From assembly GCA_025526995.1 (NCBI GenBank), contig JAHLKG010000003.1, forward strand, positions 1-64,000: DNA of 64,000 nt, written 5' to 3'. Made by a program: the position numbers and the translations under genes. The notes below the pieces were generated by a model. The model saw only the letters and a list, made by a program, of their open reading frames with translations, ran no database searches and had not been told where the DNA came from. Position 1 is the stretch's first letter. Each line of letters opens with the position of its first letter. This stretch comes from Powellomyces hirtus (lineage: Eukaryota; Chytridiomycota; Chytridiomycetes; Spizellomycetales; Powellomycetaceae). Below, in pieces: positions 28,860-39,326 of the stretch.

Positions 28860-31800
28860 TTCGCCAAGAAGAGCGAAAACATCACGCTCGAAGCCCAACC
28901 TTCAAAGAAAGACGGCTCAAGTCACAAGAAGACCAACGCGAAGAAGACCACAGACTCGAAGAAGAGACAGAACTTCCCCTGTTGGTTATGCAATTCGAAT
29001 GAACATACCCCATTCAATTGTCCCCTCAAAGCCAAGGCAGTCGAAGCCTTAAAACCTGCTGCTAATGCCAACATTGCAGAAGCACATAACGCCACTACAT
29101 TGGCTTACCTGGATTCGGGCTGCTCACAGCACATGACGAATGACATTTCCATTCTCGAATCCTACGAAGAGCACTCAACGCGCGTCAGATTTGGAAACAA
29201 CGCCTTTCTCGATGCCGAAGCAAAAGGGAACGCTATCTTGAAGCTTCCAGATGGAGATGTACCCCTCACTGATGTTCTCTACGTTCCGAAACTCGCCAAG
29301 ACTCTCATCTCGGTCTCCGCGCTCACCAAAGATGGAAAGAGAGTCACCTTTGAAGATGAGAGCGCTATCATTCAAGACTGCAATGGCACTACAAATGACA
29401 TCACCATACCTCTTGTTCGAGGAATGTATCACATCTCGCCAACTCCGATGGCTTTCGCTACTCAAACTTGCTCAAGGACAAATGCGTCCAATGTACCGAC
29501 ACATGCATCGAAAAATACATCTACCGAATTGACAAAATGGACAAACGCGTCCAATGTACCGACACACGCGTCCGATACATCGATTCAAGCGCTCAACCTG
29601 TCGACAGACGCTACCGGCATCACGGTCACGCGTTCTACCCCACTCCAAGCCACGTCGGAGGGGCCGGCCGGCCCCATACTGGAGAGTGAGGGGGCTGGCT
29701 GTGGTGGGGGGCCGGCCGCCCCAAAAGCATCGGATGATGCCGAGGATGGTGCCCCCTTGGGGGCACCATCCGCCGATGGCGCCGCCGCTACCGCTGCTTC
29801 GGCGGCTTCTTCTGGGGCTGGTTCTGGTCCCTCTTCTCCTGTCAACAAAGGAACCCTCTGGCATCACCGATTGGGCCATCCTGGCACTCACATCATGAAG
29901 CAACTCAAGCTCCCAATGACCAACAAAGTCTGCAAAGGTTGCGAATTTGGTAAGCACAAGCGCTCACCATTCAACGGTACGATGACACGGTCCAAGACGC
30001 CACTCGATCGCCTACATTTCGACCTAAACGGTCCGCACATACCCGCGGTTGGCGATGAGAAATATGCCCTCGTTGTGATCGATGACTATTCACGCTTCAC
30101 ATGGATCTTCTTCTTGAAGACGAAGAGCGAATCTACTGCAAAATTGATTGAATTCATCAATTTCATCGAAAAACAGACCAACGAAAGGGTCAGACGACTT
30201 CATTCCGATCGAGGGGGGGAGTTTGTCAATCACGATCTGAAAGAATTCATTTCGAAAAAGGGCATTCTGCACGAACTCACCGCTGCAGATTCCCCACAGT
30301 CCAACAGTGTCGCTGAAAGGTTCAACCTCACTCTGTTCGACACCATTCGTTCATTGGAACACTCACGGCATCCCAAAACAACTCTGGACAGAGTTAGCGG
30401 CTACATCAGTCTACTTACGGAATCGCCTACCCCACAAGTCCAATAACAACATTTCGCCGTACGAACAGCTCAATGGCGAAGAGCCCTCACTTTCTCACCT
30501 TCGTGTGATTTGGGCCGATGCCTTCGTGCATCTTGTCAAGAGAAAACAAGTCTCAAAGTTGGCACCGCACGCCACACGTCTCAAACTCATCGGTTACGAA
30601 TTTGACGGCGCTTACCGCTGTTGGGATGACAACCGTCAAGAAATAGTCATTTCTTGCAATGTAACGTTCGACGAAACCTCAGCACTCGAACTAGCGAAAG
30701 ACTACATTCCGCCCGAAGAACTCTACGAAGTCGAAGAGATTCTCAACTCACGTGATGGCCCGGAAGGCCCCGAATTCCTCCGCAAATGGCTAGAATTCGA
30801 AAACGAAGATAATACATGGGAACCGCTCGAAAATGTCAATCATTTGACAGTCTTCGCTGACTACATCAACGAGAAGACGGCGACCGCTCTTTCGGCTGCA
30901 AGTACCGAAGAACCCCAAACTTACAAACAAGCGCTCTCATCAGATGACGCGCCGAAGTGGACCGAGGCCATAAATGCCGAATTGAAGTCCCTTCATACCA
31001 ATGAAACATGGGAAGTCATTAACCCCAAATCCTTACCGCACAATCAACGGCCCATCCGCACTAAATGGGTATTCAAGATTAAGCGAGACCTGAATGGTCA
31101 ACCCCAACGATAGAAGGCCCGGCTTGTAGTGAAAGGCTTCGAACAACGCTACGGCATCGACTACAACGAAACCTACGCTCCGGTTGCCAAGATAGCTACC
31201 CAACGCGTCCTCCTCGCTCTCGCCGCCAGTCTAGGCTTGAAATGCCATCAAATGGATGTAGTAACCGCATTCCTGAATGGGATCGTTACCGAGACCATCC
31301 TAATCTATGCCCCTGAAGGCTCTGGCTTTCCGCCCGGGACCATCCTTCAACTCCAAAAGGCCCTTTACGGTCTGAAACAAGCCCCGCGCGAATGGTACTC
31401 CCTACTTCACAAGGAACTGACCTCCTTGGGATTCAAGCGCCTGGCAAATGACAATGCCGTTTACATCAGAACTCTACCTGAAAGTGACTCATCGCAGTAC
31501 ATCTCCGTCTACGTTGACGATCTCCTCATTTTCGCAAAGACCGAATCGGAAATCTCGTCAATTAAGACATCCCTGCACAACGAGTTCAACATGACAGACC
31601 TAGGCAAAGTCAATCACTACCTGGGAATGAGAGTTTGACGCGACTACTCAAGGCACGTCATCTACCTTGATCAAGAGTCATATGTAAATGACATCCTCGA
31701 GCGCTTTGGTATGCAAGATTGCAAGCCTGTCAACACTCCGATGGACCAGACCAAGCTCGAACCCTACGAAGTCGAAAATACAAAGACTTCACCTAACCCG

Positions 31801-32541
31801 CAAGAAGGAGAATATCGCGAAATCATTGGTTCTCTCATGTACCTGATGATATGCACGCGTCCTGACATCGCTGTCGCAGTCAGTATGCTTTCTCGCTTTG
31901 CAAGCAACCCTTCACCTCAACATCTGCAAGCTGCAAAGCGCGTTCTTCGCTACCTACGGGGAACATCAGATTACAGCCTCTGCATCGGCGGAAATAACGT
32001 CACCCTTCACGGCTACAGCGATGCCGATTGGGGAAACAACATCATTGATCAACGGTCAATCACTGGCTACCTTTTCTACATTGGAAATGCGGGCCCCGTT
32101 ACTTGGGCTTCGAAGCGCCAACCCACTGTTGCTCTCTCATCTACCAAAGCTGAATACATGGCACTCTCCTTCGCCACTCAAGAGACAATTTGGCTTTGCT
32201 CACTTCTGCAAGAACTCCAAATCCCCGAATATCTCGATGAAAATGCTCGACCTACAACGATCTACAAAGACAATCAGTCATGCATCTCGTTGGCAATGAA
32301 TCCTGTGCATCACGCCCGTACCAAGCACATCGACATTCGACATCACTTCATTCGTGATCACATCGACAAGGAGATTCATCTCAAGTATTTACCCACCGCT
32401 GAAATGGTAGCTGACTCACTTACAAAGCCTTTACCGGCCCCGGCATTCAAATACCATTGCGAAAGCATGTGCATCAAGCACTACGACAACAACATCACGC
32501 CAATGACGAAAGCGTCCATGACGGAGCTCCCGAATGAGTAA
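28860..32541 (+). pseudogene. Copia family 1 Pol with chromodomain-like segment (copy A)
   Basis: In order: CCHC-like knuckle CWLCNSNEHTPFNC, protease LDSGCSQHM (intact DSG), GAG-pre-integrase LWHHRLGHPG and CKGCEFGKHK, integrase catalytic residues in HFDLNGPH, HSDRGGEF and SVAERFN, a chromodomain-like segment at about 30725-30840 (YEVEEILNSRDG, FLRKWLEFENEDNTWEPLE), RT with VYVDDLLIF, and RNase H (GYSDADWGNN, ADSLTKPLP). Breaks: a 2-nt deletion near 30365, TAG 31111-31113 (shared with B) and TGA 31636-31638 (CGA in copy B). Confidence 0.9.
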
Positions 32542-32580
32542 AATCCCATCATCGCGGATCGATTGCTATGACAGGGGGTG

Positions 32581-32946
32581 TATTGGAATGTTGAGACTTG
32601 CGTACTCAACGTTTGGTCCTTACATTAGATCCTTACTTGGATTCTCCGACTAGAATGCGTGACTACTATACCGGTAACGCTAAGAGCTGAATTGGATCAC
32701 GTGTGATCACGTGATTGGAGAAAAAGTAGATTAGAATGCTCGAAGCGAGACATTACCGATAAGACTTTAAGACAAAAATACATTCACATACATTACATCT
32801 CCGTGCATCTGACAATGCTACACCGTCATCTGCATCATAGAAGAGCTCTGTAAACCCCCCTTTACGAAGTATACTGGGGGCCACATCGAATTCGGCCAAT
32901 CCTCTGCAATTCCGATAAAGTACTGGAAGTGCCGATATCTCCAATA
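32581..32946 (+). repeat. Copia family 1 LTR (3' of copy A)
   Basis: 366 bp and nearly identical to the 5' LTR of the same copy (a few single-base differences), indicating recent insertion. Confidence 0.95.
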
Positions 32947-32951
32947 TAACT

Positions 32952-34209
32952 TGGTCGAAGTTGATCGCAAGTTGTTCTTGATTGAGGTCAACAAGATCGC
33001 CTATTTCGAACGCAATGGGGATACATTCTTGGTTGAAATATTGTTCATAACGATCTTGTTCATCGCGGAGAGCTTGTTGAACTGTGAGGTTGATATCTGC
33101 AGCGTGTTCTTGGTACAGACAAACAAGAGCTCGGTTCGGTGGTGTCATCTGAGCGAGTTGTTCGGGGTTGATGTTCCACCCTGGAAGACGTGGCATCCGG
33201 TTCAGTTCAATTTCAAACAGAGCAAGACCGTTGAGGTGTTGTCAAGGCATAGAATTGAGGCAGAATTCGACCAATGGTAGGAATTCACGCCAGTTGGATC
33301 CGTTATAGTCAAGGTACTTCCGGGTGACGAATTTGGCAACTTGGATCATTCTTTCTACTCGGCCGTCAGTTTGTTGATGTCGTGCCGTAGCAAACTCGTG
33401 TCTGACGCCGGTTAACTTGGCAAAGGCGGAGAAGAGGTCCGCTAATAACCTGGGTTCTCGATCGGATATTTTGAGGAGAGGTATGCCGGTATGTTTCCAA
33501 ACTTGGCTCAGGATGAGTGTCATTAACTCATTTGTAGAGAGAGTGCTTTCCGCAGGGACGAGGTGCGTTCAGCTGGATAAATAGTCGACAATGCAAATGA
33601 TGAAGGGATGCTCAGGACTTCCTCGAGGCCTTGGTAATTTGAACAGATTGAACCCATGGGTATGGTTAACTGTAGATGGTATGGAGAGTGGTTGTAAGAG
33701 GCCATTGCGTTGCGGTCATGAGAACAAGCGACACTTCGCACAGGTACGGACAAAAGAGCGGATATCTTGCTGCATTTTCGGCCAGAAATATCGGCGCAAC
33801 ATCTTGGCATAAGTGACTAATGGCCCTTGATGTCCGCCGTTAGGAAGTTCGTCGTGGAATTCTCGGAGAACGTGTGATCTGATTGTATAAGGGACGTAAA
33901 GCCGTTCGCCTTCGTACGTGATGATTCCAGCGGGTCGTATGGCGAATCTGGGATAACGACCGAGGCGCTCATGTTCTGGTTTTTCGAGCATTTCAGTGAT
34001 GTGGAGCGCATATTCATCTTGGAGCAATTCATGCTTCCATTGTTCAAATCCGAACGTGGTCGGGAATGGGTGTTCATTGGTATTCATGTATGCCATAATC
34101 ATCAGCCGTTTCTGACATTCGATGCATCGTGGTGCATATGTAGGGTTTCTCAAAAGTAGATCGGTGATTGTATTAAATCAACCGGGAAGATATTGAATCG
34201 AAAAGTCGA
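32952..34209 (-). pseudogene. Gypsy integrase, middle part
   Basis: Minus strand, between copies C and A. HHCC zinc-binding region (HVLREFHDELPNGGHQG ... CAKC) and catalytic core with SDREPRL and HQQTDGRVER (Asp and final Glu present), followed by a linker (MPRLPGWNINPEQ). Several frame changes are needed (near 33716, 33523 and 33240), so it is inactive. The N-terminal side continues at 40374 beyond copia C. Confidence 0.85.
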
Positions 34210-34214
34210 ATTCT

Positions 34215-34454
34215 TGTTAGCACGTACAGACTCTGTCATCGAGTCATAACTGCGCCATCGCAGGGCGTATCACGCGATCACGTGAACCCACGTGATCAAC
34301 TCCAATATAAGTAGTTTTCCTTCCATACTCAATATATCGGTGGGACTTTTCTCTTTTTTCTCCAATAGAGCGGGATTAAGGTACTTCGTTGTTCTGCTCA
34401 GTCAACTACCCCAAAGCTTCCTCAATCATCTACTCAGATACTCTCAGACCAACA
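34215..34454 (+). repeat. Copia family 2 LTR (5' of copy C)
   Basis: 240 bp. Contains the dyad GATCACGTGAACCCACGTGATC (34276-34297) and a TATA-like AATATAAG at 34305-34312, with a T-rich likely start region downstream. Confidence 0.95.
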
Positions 34455-34469
34455 GGTTATGAGCCCTGA
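34455..34469 (+). promoter_or_regulatory. Half-tRNA-iMet PBS overlapping the Gag start (copy C)
   Basis: GGTTATGAGCCCTGA. The ATG at 34459, which would pair with the CAU anticodon of the primer tRNA, is also the first codon of the Gag ORF (MSPEMVGNE). An alternative start is the next ATG five codons on. Confidence 0.7.
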
Positions 34470-35958
34470 AATGGTAGGCAACGAAACGAGCCCCCGGTAC
34501 ACTCGTAGTATGTTAAGACGCCTAACGGGTCGACAGACCCCAGGGTCCAATACGCTACAACGAGCTGTAGAACGTGCAGCAAAGAAAAGCGTACGAGTGC
34601 CTGGTGAATGGACATCACCAGACAATGGAGGGAAATCTGCCGGTAACGATACACTGGCAGAGCCAACGCCTTTAAGTGTTGACGCCAACGAGGGTGACGA
34701 CGCATTGGAAGGGCGTACCCAAAACATTGACCGACACGATGGCAAGGTCGATACCCGTCCCCTATCAAGCAGTACGGATGATCACAGAACGATCAACTAC
34801 AGTACTCCAGCGGCATTCCCACGTGGGGAATCAGCGAACACCGTGCATGTCCGCCCGCGTGAGGCGGACGTGGATAGGATAGATCGGCTTGAGAATTCTC
34901 TAGCCCAACTAACGGAAATGCTCCAAATGAAATGGCGCATGGATCAGGATATGAACGTCCCGATCAACCCTCAGGTACGTACGGCACAACGGTGCGTACG
35001 CACACCATCACCCACTCGCAACGACGGGTTCGCTGCACCGTGGACAGAGTACAATCAGGAGATTGGAGCTCAACAGGAATACCAACGTTCTCCAATCAAA
35101 CGCCGCCCTACATCACCGACATTGAGCATACACAGCGTGACGACCAAAATCGTCGACAGTCGAGGTGCGAAGGCTTTCGTGGATGGAACGCTGAAAGATA
35201 TTGGATCTTAGAATGGAGAAGCCAATATGGTCAAACTTCGAAGGTTCATCGAAAAGATTGAGACAGTTGTGAAGTACGAAATGGTTCCGCCCAAGTTTCT
35301 CGTAGATTTTGTGGCTACGAAACTCACAGGATGGGCATACACTTGGTGGCAGTCGCTCTCCCCAAGTAAAAGGAATGAAATTACGACGTGGCAGGACTTT
35401 GAAGACGTTGATTCAGGACGAACCAACACCGGTCTTAGGTCCGCCCTTCTGGCGCGCTTCGCGCCACGAAACCACACTAGAGATTCGCTGCAGAAATTAC
35501 GGGAATTGCGTCCCAAAGGCCGCATGGATGAGTACATAACTCAGTTCAACATGCTGGCATTCTCTCTGCCGAAGACACCGGATTACGTCCTTCAGGATTA
35601 CTTCATCAACGCGCTATTACCAGACCTTGCGGCCTTGGTTCAGGCTAATGAAGAAAACATAACTGATTTGAGCAGTTTACAGGCCGCTGCATCCAGGATC
35701 GCCGCCAACATGGCTAAGAAACGGATACGCGACCAGGAGCTGCACACACTGACGCCTCTAAGAAACAAAAGGGTGGCAAGACCCACAGGGAGAAGTCAAC
35801 GAACGGCAAGAAGGAAAAGGAATCCACTCCATCAAACAAAGGCCAACAACACAAGTCGAGTTGTTGGGCCTGTGGAGACAACACCGGACACAGGAGTGCA
35901 AAGTGTTAAAGAAGTTCAAATCCGAGATGGAGAAGAACAAGACGAAGCAGTCGTCTGA
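34459..35958 (+). pseudogene. Copia family 2 Gag (copy C)
   Basis: Two ORFs in the same frame separated by one TAG (35209-35211): an N-terminal half with Arg-rich and Ser/Thr-rich segments, and a Gag core (FVATKLTGWAYTWWQSLS, LRELRPKGRMDEYITQFN). The TAG is also present in copy D. Downstream, a Lys-rich tail and knuckle-like CWACGDNTGHRSAKC (C-x2-C-x5-H-x4-C) lie in a third frame around 35750-35909. Either recoding joins these frames or both copies descend from a defective master. Confidence 0.85.
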
Positions 35959-38900
35959 TGGTGCTGTTAGCACAAATGCTGTGGAAGCATTACACGTCTG
36001 GGTCCGCCAAGAACAACCGTATGAAGCCCTCATCGACTCTGGCGCTACGGACCACATGACACCTCACAAAGCGACCTTGGATCACTCAACCGTGTACAGT
36101 GATGTCAGAGCTGTTATGCTTGCTGACAAAACATCACTACCCTCTACAGTTCGAGGTACGGTACGAGTAGAAGTTAACAACTATCCGAATCTGCTCGAGT
36201 TGGGCAGAGTCCTGCATGTGCCAGGATTACGACGAGATCTCGTATCGGTAGCGAAATGCAACGATCAAGGCGTTGACGTGCTCTTCAAGTCGAATGGAGA
36301 CGTCATTTTCACGCGAGACGGCAAAGATATCGCCAAAGGCGTACGCCGCAACAACGCGTATTACCCGCAAGGTACGCTGCTGTCTGAAAGTCTGTGGTCA
36401 GATTCAGAAGCATGCACTGTCGAAGTCTCTCCTACACTCGCTCATGCTCGTCTTGGACACGTTGGCAAACACGTCCTGGAGAAGATGGCATTGGTTACGG
36501 ACGGTTGGTCCGTAGTGGGGAATCTAAGCGACTTCAAAGATTGTGAAGCCTGCGTGCTAGGAAAAGCCGCTTGTCTTCCATTCTCCCTTGGAAATGTTGA
36601 AGCCAGGGAGATCCGTGAGCTGATTCATTCAGACCTACAAGGACCATTTCGCATCCCTGGTTACGAAGGATCACGCTATTCGCTCGAGTTCATTGAACAC
36701 GCATCCAGATACGTGACTGTTTTCCCTATTCCTTCAAAGGATTCAGCAGTCATACTCGAAAAGTTTCTCATCTACAAGGCTTATATTGAGAAACAGGCTG
36801 ACCGACAAATCAAGATTCTACGTACGGATCGAGGCACCAAATACTTTGGCGAGGTTCTAGAGTACCTATTGAAGAATGGTATCACTCATCAAAAGTCCGC
36901 GGCCTATTCGAGTCAGCAAAACGGGATTGCCAAACAATGGCATCGCACGGCGCTGGACAGGGTCCACGCCACCTTCGCAGATATGAAACTACCCCAAAGG
37001 TTCTGGCCTGCTCTACTGGTAGCGGCTGGATACATCTACTCCCTTAGGTACAACCGCATCAACAAGAAGACGCCGCATGAAATCTTATTTGGCCGGCGTC
37101 CTGATGTCGCCCATCTTCGGCGTATCAGTTGCGTGGCGTATTCCGTTCTAACTAGCAAGGGACGCAATAAAATGGGGAATCGAGCAAAGAAGGCTTACTT
37201 GGTAGGCTATGCTCAGCCCACAGGTACCAAGGGGTATCTGGTATGGGATCCTGTCACTGACAAGGTCGAAGTGTCACGAGACGTGATCTTCAAAGAAGAC
37301 TTGGGACTCGAACCCAAATATCAGCAGGATCCAGCACATCTTGACCTTCTAGATGAGGAGAGTCAGGAGGATGACGTCAAATACGCCGTGGAGGCGATTG
37401 TCGACGAGCGCCGCAGTAAGGTGCACACAAAAGAGTACTTGGTTAAGTGGGAGGGATATCAAGAACCTACCTGGGAGTCCCGACTTTCATTACTCGATAC
37501 TACCACATTGGATGACTGGGAGAATCGAGTAGCCGCGTACGATTTCGGCACACGACGAAATGACCCCATTGCTGCATACGCCGCCCGCGCGCAGACTCAA
37601 GCAACGATCAACGAAGACGCCATGACATGGAAGCAAGCGATGAAAACCCCTCAGAAGGAGGAATTCCTCAAGGCTGCACGCATTGAGTAACAATCCCTGG
37701 TCGACAACGGTACATGGGAGCTCACCAAGCGTCCACGTAACAAGCGCGTGATTGGAACAACATGGGTCTTTCAAACGAAGGTCAATCCCAATGGCACCTT
37801 TAACAAGTTCAAAGCCAGAGCAGTGGCTCAAGGCTTCTCTCAACAACCTGGTCGCAATTTTGGTGGTACATACTCACCGACGCTACCATTCACAGCGCTA
37901 CGCCTCTTCCTGGCGTATTGTGTTCAGCACGGGCTGGACATCCACAGTATGGACGCTGTCACCGCCTTCCTTAACAGTGATATTGATAAGGATATCTATA
38001 TCGAGCAGTTTGAGGGATTCGAAGATCCGGATCACCCCAAAGGCGATTGGGCCCTGAAGCTACTGAAAGCTCTCTACGGCCTGAAGCAATCACCTCTTCT
38101 TTGGTATGAGACCTTGAAGACTGCACTGTTGAAGCTCGGCTACGAAGCGGTTTCTGTATGCCCGTGTATCTTTTTCAAGTACGCGACAGATGACCGTACA
38201 CCTCCGTCGAATGACAACTTGGTCCTTATTCTCGTCTTCGTCAATGATCTGCTTATTGCAGCGAAGGATCCGGAGATTCTGGCGAACAGCAAGATGGAGC
38301 TACATTCGAAGTTCAAGTTTACGGAACAAGGTCGCGTAACCAGTCACCTTGGTCTCGTCTACAAATATGACTTCGACTCTCCTGTTCGTACCCTCGAAAT
38401 CTCAAATGTCAAGTACATTGACAACGCTCTCGAACAATTCGGCATGAGCGACTGCCATCCTGTCTCCACTCCGTACGCCGTGTCAGCGCGTAACCAACAA
38501 CTGGAGGATTCGACACCATTCACGAATCTCAAAATGTATCAGGAAGCAGTGGGGGTCCTCACTTGGGCCTCCATCACATGGCGATGGGATATCGCCACTG
38601 CAGTCGGTTACGTTGCGCGCCGCGTTGCCGCACCTACCAACTCCGACTGGAACAATGTTAAGCGCATTTTCCGCTATTTGAAGGGTACCCGCGATTATGC
38701 CCTCAAGTTCACATCCGAACAAAATGATCCGCGTGGCCTACGCGTATTCACGGATGCGGATTATGCAGGAGAACTCACTGACCGGACGTCCACTACAGGT
38801 ATTTTGGCCCTTTACAATGGGTTTCCTGTTCTGTGGAAAAGCAGCAAGCAGAAGTGCACCATCCAAAGTACGACCGAAGCGGAGTATATAGCTGCCAGTA

Positions 38901-39190
38901 CCGGCCACAACAAAGCCAAATGACTACGCCAACTCTTGGCGGAAGTTTTGGGACCTCAACCGGATTACAAATCTCGACCGGTCCCTCTACATGTCGATAA
39001 TCAGAGCACCGGGGCCTTGATTCAGTCTAAGGCTATCAACCAACGCACCAAACACATCAACGTTCGGTACCACGCTATACGCGATTCGTTCGCGAAGCAA
39101 ATTATCGAAATCATCGACACCAATACGGACGATCAACTGGCGGACATCTTTACAAAGCCTTTCCCAGCTATCAAACATAAGGACACTGAC
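35861..39190 (+). pseudogene. Copia family 2 Pol with chromodomain-like segment (copy C)
   Basis: Frame +1 relative to Gag. Protease LIDSGATDHMT, GAG-pre-integrase ARLGHVGKH and CEACVLGK, integrase HSDLQGP and LRTDRGTKY, then QQNGIAKQWHRT where Lys replaces the catalytic Glu. Chromodomain-like segment at about 37380-37500 (YAVEAIVDERRSK, EYLVKWEGYQEPTWES). RT with MDAVTAFLN and the mutated FVNDLLIA. RNase H FTDADYAGE ... LADIFTKPFP. Stops: TAA 37688-37690 (TAC in D) and TGA 38921-38923 (shared with D, where the family has Trp). No ATG starts the pol frame, as expected for a frameshift product. Confidence 0.88.
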
Positions 39191-39326
39191 CTGAAGATTA
39201 CAAATGGGACTCATATATTTGATAAACGAATACACAATGAGGGCGCGCCTACAGAAGCACACCGAGCTCAAGTGTTACTTGCTGAATGTCAGGAGAATTA
39301 CTCACAACACTGGCTTACCTTGGCAT

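Larger units (their letters stand above)
27267..32946 (+). mobile_element. Ty1/copia family 1, copy A, full length
   Basis: 5680 bp with 366-bp LTRs (27267-27632 and 32581-32946), TAACT target duplications (27262-27266 and 32947-32951), half-tRNA PBS and a polypurine tract (GACAGGGGGTG, ending 32580). It is inserted in the integrase region of the gypsy element, opposite orientation. Gag, protease, integrase, RT and RNase H are all recognisable but the frame is broken five times. Confidence 0.96.
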
